From an uncultured Bacteroides sp. (GTDB taxonomy: Bacteria > Bacteroidota > Bacteroidia > Bacteroidales > UBA11471): 5,318 bases of DNA. The stretch covers positions 1 through 5,318 of the forward strand of contig CAJLYN010000166.1 of the NCBI GenBank assembly GCA_905210875.1. Reading direction: 5' to 3'. Below are positions 1 through 5,318 of the stretch, piece after piece (the first letter of the stretch is position 1; every line of letters begins with the position of its first letter). The notes beneath the pieces are model-generated. The model was not told the origin of the DNA, searched no databases, and worked only from the letters and a program-made list of their open reading frames with translations. Both the position numbers and the translations under genes were made by a program.

Positions 1-1429
1 CGCTCATCCATCTCGTACCGTTTCCCCTTCCGGATCTGATACGTTTCGTGGCCTTGGTCTCTTCCTTAATACGGGCTTCGGTTTCGGGCGTTCCGTCCCA
101 ATGGGCAAGAATGAAACCACCCTCTTCGATTTTTTCCTTGAACTCGTCGTAAGAATTTACCTCGATAATGTGTTTTGTACGGAAATCGTAGGCTTTTTTA
201 TAAATATTGCTTTGTATCTCTTCGAGCAAATCTTTTACATATTGTTCTATGTTGTTGCAAGTACGAGTCTCTTTCTCCAACGTATCCCGACGCATCACCT
301 CGACCGTATTGTTTTCGAGATCGCGACCACCGATGACCAAACGCACAGGAACACCCTTCAACTCGTAATCGGCAAATTTAAAGCCGGGACGTTTATTATC
401 GGCATTGTCATATTTAACCGAAATGCCCAGTGCCTGCAAGGCTTTGACGATACCAGATACTTTTTCATCGATTTGCGCAAGTTGTTCGAGACTCTTGTAG
501 ATGGGCACAATGACCACCTGTATAGGCGCCAAATGAGGAGGCAACACCAGACCGTTGTCGTCGGAGTGCGACATGATGAGGGCACCCATCAATCGGGTCG
601 ATACACCCCACGAGGTGGCCCACACATATTCGAGCTGGTTGTCCTTATTGACAAACTGCACATCAAATGCCTTGGCAAAGTTCTGTCCCAAGAAATGTGA
701 AGTACCCGACTGCAAGGCTTTTCCGTCCTGCATGAGAGCCTCGATGGTATAGGTTTCCAATGCTCCGGCAAACCGCTCGCTGGCCGACTTCACACCTTTG
801 ATAACCGGCATGGCCATATACTTCTCGGCAAAATCGGCATATACGTTAAGCATCTTTACTGCCTCGGCCTCGGCCTCTTCGCGGGTGGCATGAGCCGTGT
901 GTCCCTCTTGCCAGAGGAACTCGGCCGTACGCAGGAAAAGTCGTGTGCGCATCTCCCAACGCACCACATTGGCCCATTGGTTACAAAGGATAGGCAGGGC
1001 GCGATAAGACTGTATCCAGTTTTTATAAGTGCTCCAAATAATAGTCTCGGATGTGGGACGAATGATAAGCTCTTCTTCAAGACGGGCTGCCGGGTCGACA
1101 ACCCCGCCCGAACCGTCGGATGCATTTTTCAACCGATAGTGAGTCACTACGGCACACTCTTTGGCAAAGCCCTCAACGTGTTCGGCCTCACGGCTCAGAT
1201 AAGACTTCGGTATGAGCAAGGGGAAATAGGCGTTTACATGCCCTGTTGCCTTGAACATATCATCGAGCTGTCGCTGCATTTTTTCCCATATGGCATATCC
1301 ATAAGGTTTTATCACCATACAACCGCGCACAGCCGATTGCTCGGCCAAGTCGGCTTTAACGACCAAATCGTTATACCACTGTGAGTAATTCTCACTGCGT
1401 TTGGTCAACTCTTTTAATTCTTTTGCCAT
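1..1429 (-). CDS. proS: Prolyl-tRNA synthetase, archaeal/eukaryote-like type, 3' end cut by window edge
   Basis: This cytoplasmic class II aminoacyl-tRNA synthetase charges tRNA-Pro with proline using ATP. I read 476 uninterrupted codons from the ATG at 1427-1429 to the window edge. The RPTSET substrate loop is at residues 124-129. Motif 2 starts at R157 (RWEMRTR) and runs through [11 protein letters not shown] to H180. Motif 3 is around T278-R279-L280-M281-G282. The HGTP anticodon-binding domain begins near residue 297 and contains [14 protein letters not shown]. Motif 2 with WQEGHTAH, and the absence of the editing insertion found in E. coli-type enzymes, mark the archaeal/eukaryote-like class. 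Relatives are roughly 490-500 residues long, so about 20 codons lie outside. Residues 462-476 do not look like the family tail (see findings). The start is supported by a TATCTTTG box about 29 bases upstream; no Shine-Dalgarno sequence is visible. Confidence 0.96.
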   Translation of the reverse strand, partial: MAKELKELTKRSENYSQWYNDLVVKADLAEQSAVRGCMVIKPYGYAIWEKMQRQLDDMFKATGHVNAYFPLLIPKSYLSREAEHVEGFAKECAVVTHYRLKNASDGSGGVVDPAARLEEELIIRPTSETIIWSTYKNWIQSYRALPILCNQWANVVRWEMRTRLFLRTAEFLWQEGHTAHATREEAEAEAVKMLNVYADFAEKYMAMPVIKGVKSASERFAGALETYTIEALMQDGKALQSGTSHFLGQNFAKAFDVQFVNKDNQLEYVWATSWGVSTRLMGALIMSHSDDNGLVLPPHLAPIQVVIVPIYKSLEQLAQIDEKVSGIVKALQALGISVKYDNADNKRPGFKFADYELKGVPVRLVIGGRDLENNTVEVMRRDTLEKETRTCNNIEQYVKDLLEEIQSNIYKKAYDFRTKHIIEVNSYDEFKEKIEEGGFILAHWDGTPETEARIKEETKATKRIRSGRGNGTRWMS

Positions 1430-1457
1430 TATTATGTTTATTATTATTTTTCTTGCA

Positions 1458-1465
1458 CAAAGATA
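1458..1465 (-). promoter_or_regulatory. Candidate -7 promoter box (TATCTTTG) for proS
   Basis: On the minus strand these bases read TATCTTTG, an exact match to the Bacteroidota -7 consensus TAnnTTTG. The box lies 28 bases before the proS ATG, which would give a leader of roughly 20 bases. I see no good TTTG -33 element about 20 bases upstream (the sequence there is CTTC). The call therefore rests on the -7 box and its position. A 5-bp inverted repeat, GGCAT-AA-ATGCC, at 1466-1477 sits directly upstream; it is too short to call an operator. The 110-base gap between the OmpA-like gene and proS holds no convincing terminator, so read-through from upstream is also possible. Confidence 0.6.
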
Positions 1466-1539
1466 GGCATAAATGCCGAATATGTGAAGTGCTTAGCGGG
1501 AATTGAAACGATTTTATCTCACCATTCCTTCTTGTTGCG

Positions 1540-2169
1540 TCACCGCCGTGAGGCCAATCTCTCAGCCCACGAGGTAGTAGGAATGAACCATATCTCGACA
1601 CGGCGGTTCTTTTCCCTCCCTTGGTAGGTATTGTTTCTCGCTATCGGCTCAGCATCTCCCATACCAAAGGGTACTATGACAGTCGTTGTCTTGATATTCT
1701 GTTTCAACGCTTCGGCCACTGCCTCGGCTCTTTGTTGGGAAAACCGGGCAATATTGGTCGAAGTCCCGGTATTGGCCGTATGCACCGAAACAACGATATG
1801 GAAATTATCAGCATCAGGAAAAAGTTTTATTCCTCTTTTCAGCCATTCCATACCTCCATCAGAAAGTACCGTATCATTGGAACAGAATACCTCCGATGCC
1901 GGGAATATCACACAAGCCACAACACTATCGCGCATGGCAACCACACAACCCGGGAAAAGTTCTTGCAGTTGCAACAGTCTTTTTTGCATGTTCTTCCGCA
2001 CAAGCGGCTTGGTTTTTGACGATAGCGTCAACTCTGCCATATAGGCTCCACGACTGCTGACACTTGGGATTGTCGGCTCCGCCACTTTCTCTTTTGAGGC
2101 CGCCAAAAGTGCGGGAGAAAAAATACAGCACCCCGACACGAAGAGGCACAATGCGAATAAGCGTTTCAT
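1540..2169 (-). CDS. Exported protein with OmpA-like C-terminal domain
   Basis: This is a 209-residue cell-envelope protein. Residues 1-24 form a signal peptide: a KR N-terminus, a hydrophobic stretch, then either a lipobox-like VSGC ending at C14 or a signal peptidase I site near ALLA-AS at 20-25. Residues 26-70 are a basic, helix-prone linker. The OmpA-like domain spans about 85-197. It shows VFCSNDTVL (94-102), FSQQRAEAV (143-151), GMGDAEPIARNN (169-180) and GREKNRRVEIWF (184-195). This fold normally binds diaminopimelate in peptidoglycan, but here the usual Asp and Asn are A132 and I140, while R147 remains. No beta-barrel domain precedes it. I chose the start at 2169 because it begins the signal peptide and follows a GAGGA lying in the end of the upstream gene. 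The frame stays open to an upstream ATG at 2226, but that adds 19 unlikely residues overlapping the neighbour. The precise function is unknown. Confidence 0.88.
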   Translation of the reverse strand: MKRLFALCLFVSGCCIFSPALLAASKEKVAEPTIPSVSSRGAYMAELTLSSKTKPLVRKNMQKRLLQLQELFPGCVVAMRDSVVACVIFPASEVFCSNDTVLSDGGMEWLKRGIKLFPDADNFHIVVSVHTANTGTSTNIARFSQQRAEAVAEALKQNIKTTTVIVPFGMGDAEPIARNNTYQGREKNRRVEIWFIPTTSWAERLASRR

Positions 2170-2170
2170 A

Positions 2171-2185
2171 ACAAGTTTAATCCTC
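2171..2185 (-). promoter_or_regulatory. GAGGA ribosome-binding-like site inside the end of the acidic gene
   Basis: On the minus strand the last sense codons and stop of the acidic gene read TTT GAG GAT TAA. The GAGGA within them lies about 11 bases before the ATG at 2169. It is the only purine-rich Shine-Dalgarno-like sequence I noticed ahead of a start in this window. It helps decide the start of the OmpA-like gene. Together with the 7-base gap it points to translational coupling: ribosomes finishing the acidic gene would pass over this site. Confidence 0.5.
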
Positions 2186-2497
2186 AAAAATACCCAAAGA
2201 GTCGCAATAGTCCAATTCGCCCTCAACTACCGTGGTTATGTCGTCATCGCTCAACGAATAGATTTTTTCTTTGCGGGTTTTGGAGATGACATACTCGATT
2301 AACTCGTCATCGGCAATTTCTACAGCCTCTTCTTTATCCTCGTCGAGAAGGCCACGCGACTCGTAATATTCATACATCAGGTCAATAATGTAATTTATCT
2401 GGTCATCGTCGAGAGCCAACGAAGGATTATGTTTACGAATGAACTTTACGGCTTCGTCTTCGTCATAAGTCAATAAATCGTTTTTTTCAGTTGCCAT
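2177..2497 (-). CDS. Small acidic protein with two internal repeats, function unknown
   Basis: I do not recognise a named family, although proteins of this style occur beside such genes in Bacteroidales. The product has 106 residues, 32 of them Asp or Glu against 10 Lys or Arg, so its net charge is near -22. It has no signal peptide or membrane segment and should be cytoplasmic. Residues about 12-54 and 62-106 align as two copies of one unit: an acidic DE start, a hydrophobic helix (AVKFI / LIEYV), then DD-x-I, a second helix, [ED]Y-x-[ED]S-x-G and an acidic end. This suggests a small all-helical protein built by duplication. The gene ends 7 bases before the OmpA-like gene, so the two probably share a transcript. 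The ATG at 2495-2497 follows an A-rich leader without a Shine-Dalgarno sequence. It could be an acidic adaptor or regulator, but nothing in the sequence settles that. Confidence 0.85.
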   Translation of the reverse strand: MATEKNDLLTYDEDEAVKFIRKHNPSLALDDDQINYIIDLMYEYYESRGLLDEDKEEAVEIADDELIEYVISKTRKEKIYSLSDDDITTVVEGELDYCDSLGIFED

Positions 2498-2518
2498 ATT
2501 TTTTGTTTTTATGCGGTG

Positions 2519-2550
2519 TAAAGATACGCACGAAAGCTTGTTCGGTCAAT
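2519..2550 (-). promoter_or_regulatory. Candidate promoter for the acidic protein / OmpA-like pair
   Basis: On the minus strand a TATCTTTA box (2519-2526) matches the Bacteroidota -7 consensus TAnnTTTG at all but the last base. An ATTG (2547-2550) lies 20 bases upstream, the spacing expected for the -33 element, whose consensus is TTTG. The predicted start of transcription is about 15 bases ahead of the ATG at 2497. The whole element sits in the 60-base gap after the EamA gene. No hairpin terminator is visible in that gap, so some read-through from the transporter gene is possible. Confidence 0.55.
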
Positions 2551-2557
2551 ATGTCTG

Positions 2558-3508
2558 TCAAATATTTTTCGGTTTCCCGGCTTTCTGTCCCGCCAATTCG
2601 GCATCGAGTTGAGCTCTCGACTTACTCTGGGTCACAAAATATACGCCGGAGAATATCAGTAATACTGCCACACCTATCGAGAGAGAGAAAGCACTCAGTC
2701 CTACCGCAACCGAAACAATGGTAGCAACAACTGGCTGAGCATAGTTGTACATACTGATGATAGTCGGGCGCAACAGGTGCTGACCGGTAGTCATAAAAAG
2801 ATATGACAGGAATGTTGCCCCAAAGACCACAAACGCGAGACGCCAATAAATGGAAAAAGGCAAAGCAAGATAATCGACCGCCAGCACCTCTTCATAGGAG
2901 AACGGGAGGAAACATATCGAAGCATAGAGGAACAACCACTTGCTCACCGTTACAGGAGAGTAACGGGATATGAGATTCTTGAAAAGAGTGAGATAGATAC
3001 AGAAACTAACTTGCGCCAAGAGACACAGTATATCACCCAAAGCGTTGTCGGAGCCTGAACCGCCGTGCGACGAAGCATTACCAAGAATAAGAATCAAGGC
3101 TCCGGAGACGCCCAATACGGTACCGATGACCTTTTTCCAGGTAATGGGTTCACGCAAAAACAAAGCCGAAAGTATCATCGTAATGATTGGTGGCATGGAG
3201 GTTATGATAGATGCATCGACAGGCGACGTAAGCGACAGGCCGAAGATAAACATTCCTTGATTGAAAACGATGCCAAACAGTGATGCAAACAGAAGCAGGA
3301 ATTTATCTCTGTTGGTTATGTGTTCACGTGGAAGAAATATTGAAAGAGCCCAAAATGCCAAGCAAGCGCCCAGCATACGATAAGCGGTAACGGCCGTGGC
3401 CGACACTGCGGCAAGAGCCTCTTTTCCAATAGGGGCATTCAGCCCCCAAATAATATTGGCGGCCAGCAAAGCGACATGGCCTTTCCACGAAAAATCACTT
3501 GTTTTCAT
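2558..3508 (-). CDS. EamA-family (drug/metabolite transporter superfamily) inner-membrane transporter
   Basis: This is a 316-residue integral membrane protein with about ten hydrophobic segments, near residues 11-28, 36-58, 69-88, 94-116, 124-143, 157-177, 187-204, 219-239, 248-268 and 273-293. They form two EamA repeats of five helices, joined by a Gly/Ser-rich loop (HGGSGSDN, 148-155). Hallmarks in the first repeat are AANIIWGLNAP near the N-terminus and LREPITWKKVIGTVLG (118-133), the usual helix-4 to helix-5 turn. In the second repeat the equivalent turn (VGLSAFSLSIGV) lacks the glutamate common in the family. The charged tail, from SKSRAQ on, is probably cytoplasmic. Members export or import amino acids, metabolites or drugs; the substrate cannot be read from sequence. 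The length is typical of the family. The ATG at 3506-3508 lies about 30 bases after a TATCTTTG box, and the gene sits alone between the clpB terminator and the acidic gene. Confidence 0.93.
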   Translation of the reverse strand: MKTSDFSWKGHVALLAANIIWGLNAPIGKEALAAVSATAVTAYRMLGACLAFWALSIFLPREHITNRDKFLLLFASLFGIVFNQGMFIFGLSLTSPVDASIITSMPPIITMILSALFLREPITWKKVIGTVLGVSGALILILGNASSHGGSGSDNALGDILCLLAQVSFCIYLTLFKNLISRYSPVTVSKWLFLYASICFLPFSYEEVLAVDYLALPFSIYWRLAFVVFGATFLSYLFMTTGQHLLRPTIISMYNYAQPVVATIVSVAVGLSAFSLSIGVAVLLIFSGVYFVTQSKSRAQLDAELAGQKAGKPKNI

Positions 3509-3537
3509 TCGGAATCAATACTTATTAAAAACCGCTG

Positions 3538-3564
3538 CAAAGATAGTGAGAAAGTATTTTCAAA
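3538..3564 (-). promoter_or_regulatory. Candidate promoter for the EamA transporter gene
   Basis: The minus strand reads TATCTTTG at 3538-3545, an exact match to the Bacteroidota -7 consensus, 29 bases before the ATG at 3508. A TTTG is present at 3561-3564, but the 15-base spacer is shorter than the roughly 20 expected for a -33 element. The upstream half is therefore doubtful. Its place just downstream of the clpB terminator fits an independent transcription unit. Confidence 0.55.
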
Positions 3565-3608
3565 GCCTCTTTCTTACCTAAATTCTATTGCCCTGATAAT
3601 GTGAATTA

Positions 3609-3646
3609 AATAAAAAAATAGCGGGCAGTGTTTGCTGCCCGCTATT
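3609..3646 (-). terminator. Intrinsic (rho-independent) terminator of clpB
   Basis: There is a perfect 12-bp inverted repeat between 3617-3628 and 3635-3646, with a GC-rich core of GCGGGCAG/CTGCCCGC and a 6-base loop at 3629-3634. Read in the direction of clpB transcription, the stem is followed by a T-rich run (ATTTTTTTATTT). The stem begins 12 bases after the clpB stop codon. The opposite strand lacks a comparable T run, so the signal is oriented for clpB only. Confidence 0.92.
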
Positions 3647-3658
3647 ATAATTGGCTGA

Positions 3659-5318
3659 TTAGTTGCGGAATATCAAGCCCGACGCATCAGCATCGATAAC
3701 AATAGGTTTGGTCTTATCGACTTTCTGTGCCAACAAGTCTTTGGACAACTGGTTGAGCACATAACGATGTATGACACGTTTTACAGGTCTTGCACCGAAT
3801 TCGGGATCGTAACCTTGTCGAGCGATAAAATCAAGAGCGGCCGATGTAACTTCGAGTTTTACATCATTAGAAGCCAAGAGTTTCTCGACATTGTGCAACT
3901 GCATCGAAACAATTTCGCGGATTTGCGCTTCGTTCAACGGGGTGAACATAATCGTTTCATCGATACGGTTGAGGAATTCAGGACGGATAGTCTGTTTCAA
4001 CATTTCCAAAACCTGACTTTTCGTCTTCTCGGTAATTTCCTCTCGGTTATTGTCGTTGAGATGTTCAAAATTTTCACGTATCAATTGCGATCCCATATTG
4101 GATGTCATTATGATAATCGTGTTTTTGAAGTTTACCAACCGACCTTTGTTATCGGTCAGACGACCATCATCAAGCACCTGTAACAAGATGTTGAAGATAT
4201 CGGGGTGCGCTTTTTCTATCTCATCGAACAATACGACCGAATAGGGTTTACGTCGAATGGCTTCGGTAAGTTGTCCGCCCTCTTCATAACCGACATATCC
4301 GGGAGGCGAACCGATAAGACGGGTAACACTGAACTTGTCTTGATATTCACTCATATCAATACGTGTCATCATGTTCTCATCGTCAAAGAGGTATTCGGCC
4401 AACGCTTTGGCCAACTCGGTCTTACCTACACCGGTTGTTCCCAAGAAGATGAACGAACCAATGGGTCGACGCGGGTCACTCAATCCGGCACGACTACGAC
4501 GCACCGCGTCGGCTACAGCCTGTATGGCTTCGTCTTGCCCTACCACACGTTTGTGCAACTCCTCTTCAAGATGCAACAACTTATCTTTCTCGCTTTGCAA
4601 CATCTTCTTTACGGGAATGCCCGTCCAGCGAGATACTACATCAGCGATATCATCGGCATCGACCTCTTCCTTAATCATGGCCTCGCCGCCTTGCTGAGCT
4701 TTGAGTTGAGCCTGAATCTCTTTTATCTCATCTTCCTTGGCCTTGATTTTACCGTAACGTATCTCGGCAACTTTCTCGTAATTGCCTTCACGCTCGGCAC
4801 GGTCGGCCTCAAAACGGAGATTTTCAATTTCGATTTTATTCTGCTGTATCTTGTTATGCAGGTTTCGTTCGGCCTCCCATTTAGCTTTGTAACGGGTCTC
4901 CTCCTCTTTCAAGTCGGCAATCTCCTTGGAAAGTGAAGAGAGTTTTACCTCATCGTTTTCACGTTTGATGGCTTCCCGCTCGATTTCAAGTTGCTTGATA
5001 CGACGCGATATCTCATCCAACTCCTGAGGCACTGAGTCGATTTCAAGACGTAACTTGGCAGCGGCTTCATCCATCAGGTCAATAGCCTTATCAGGCAGGA
5101 AACGGTCGGTAATGTAACGTTCCGACAACTTCACGGCGGCGATGATGGCATCGTCTTTAATACGTACCTTGTGGTGGTTTTCATACCGCTCTTTCAATCC
5201 ACGCAGGATAGAAATAGTACTCAACTCATCAGGTTCATCGACCATGACAATCTGGAAACGACGTTCCAACGCCTTATCTTTCTCAAAGTACTTTTGGTAC
5301 TCATCAAGAGTGGTGGCA
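3659..5318 (-). CDS. clpB: ATP-dependent disaggregase ClpB (Hsp100), N-terminal part outside window
   Basis: ClpB is a cytoplasmic hexameric AAA+ chaperone that works with DnaK to pull proteins out of aggregates. The window holds the last 552 codons. Relative to the 857-residue E. coli protein, about 310 residues (N domain and the first ATPase Walker motifs) are missing. Numbered from the edge: TTLDEYQKYFEKDKALERRF (2-21) carries the first ring's arginine fingers. About 98-216 form the coiled-coil middle domain, which separates ClpB from ClpA and ClpC. SRWTGIPV (229-236) leads into ATPase domain 2, with Walker A GTTGVGKTE (293-301), pore loop GYVG (340-343), Walker B SVVLFDE (360-366), sensor 1 TSN (405-407), arginine finger in RPEFLNR (R451) and sensor 2 GARPVKR (R510). 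All key residues are intact. Walker A has T where most ClpB proteins have P, which I recall as usual in Bacteroidota. The frame continues past the right edge, so the start is not visible. Confidence 0.97.
   Translation of the reverse strand, partial: ATTLDEYQKYFEKDKALERRFQIVMVDEPDELSTISILRGLKERYENHHKVRIKDDAIIAAVKLSERYITDRFLPDKAIDLMDEAAAKLRLEIDSVPQELDEISRRIKQLEIEREAIKRENDEVKLSSLSKEIADLKEEETRYKAKWEAERNLHNKIQQNKIEIENLRFEADRAEREGNYEKVAEIRYGKIKAKEDEIKEIQAQLKAQQGGEAMIKEEVDADDIADVVSRWTGIPVKKMLQSEKDKLLHLEEELHKRVVGQDEAIQAVADAVRRSRAGLSDPRRPIGSFIFLGTTGVGKTELAKALAEYLFDDENMMTRIDMSEYQDKFSVTRLIGSPPGYVGYEEGGQLTEAIRRKPYSVVLFDEIEKAHPDIFNILLQVLDDGRLTDNKGRLVNFKNTIIIMTSNMGSQLIRENFEHLNDNNREEITEKTKSQVLEMLKQTIRPEFLNRIDETIMFTPLNEAQIREIVSMQLHNVEKLLASNDVKLEVTSAALDFIARQGYDPEFGARPVKRVIHRYVLNQLSKDLLAQKVDKTKPIVIDADASGLIFRN

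Noticed and set aside
101..700. A 199-codon open frame on the plus strand, and others up to 1384, opposite proS
   Set aside because: They lie wholly antisense to a continuous, motif-complete ProRS. Their translations show no recognisable domain. Long antisense frames are common opposite codon-biased genes.
862..881. Short repeated GCCTCG units within proS
   Set aside because: They simply encode an EAEAEA stretch in a helix of ProRS; there are too few units to be a functional repeat.
1466..1477. 5-bp inverted repeat GGCAT-AA-ATGCC next to the proS -7 box
   Set aside because: It is too short to separate from chance and lacks a T run, so it is neither a convincing operator nor a terminator.
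1621..2044. Two overlapping plus-strand frames of 132 and 137 codons opposite the OmpA-like gene
   Set aside because: They are antisense to a gene with clear OmpA-domain motifs, show no protein-family features, and overlap each other in different frames.
2170..2226. Upstream ATG extending the OmpA-like protein by 19 residues
   Set aside because: It would overlap the acidic gene by about 50 bases and bury the signal peptide behind a non-signal sequence. The start at 2169 has a signal peptide directly after it and a GAGGA upstream.
4205..4936. A 243-codon open frame on the plus strand opposite clpB, rich in Leu and Phe
   Set aside because: It mirrors the charged coiled-coil and ATPase region of ClpB; Glu/Lys codons read in antisense give Phe/Leu. 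It has no own promoter or family resemblance, so the hydrophobicity is an artefact.
1..5318. A possible undescribed defence, mobile or biosynthetic system
   Set aside because: No transposase, integrase, nuclease, toxin-antitoxin pair, CRISPR repeat, tRNA-adjacent junction or biosynthetic enzyme is visible on either strand. The genes are housekeeping, transporter and envelope genes in one orientation.

Overview
The window looks like chromosomal DNA of a Bacteroidota member, most likely order Bacteroidales. Three things suggest this. The prolyl-tRNA synthetase is the archaeal/eukaryote-like type that Bacteroides relatives carry. The start codons lack clear Shine-Dalgarno sequences. Promoter-like TATCTTTG/TATCTTTA boxes match the phylum's -7 consensus (TAnnTTTG) upstream of three genes. 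I see no mobile element, CRISPR array, tRNA, rRNA or plasmid signature.

All five genes lie on the minus strand, so transcription runs from high to low coordinates. (1) Positions 3659-5318 hold the C-terminal two thirds of the disaggregase ClpB, closed by a strong intrinsic terminator at about 3609-3646. (2) Positions 2558-3508 encode a complete ten-helix EamA/DMT-family transporter behind its own promoter-like box. (3) Positions 2177-2497 encode a 106-residue, very acidic protein of unknown function that I read as two diverged copies of a roughly 43-residue unit. (4) Positions 1540-2169 encode a 209-residue exported protein with an OmpA-like C-terminal domain, starting 7 bases after the stop of gene 3 and so probably translationally coupled to it. 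(5) Positions 2-1429 encode prolyl-tRNA synthetase (proS), which runs off the left edge about 20 codons before its expected end.

The genes do not form one pathway. ClpB serves protein rescue and ProRS serves translation. The transporter substrate is unknown. The acidic protein and the OmpA-like protein are the only pair whose spacing argues for joint expression. No gap between genes exceeds about 150 bases.

The region is mostly ordinary housekeeping sequence and I do not see a new defence or mobile system. The points most worth checking are the internal duplication in the acidic protein, the loss of two peptidoglycan-contacting residues in the OmpA-like domain, and the last ~46 bases of proS, where the protein stops resembling its family.
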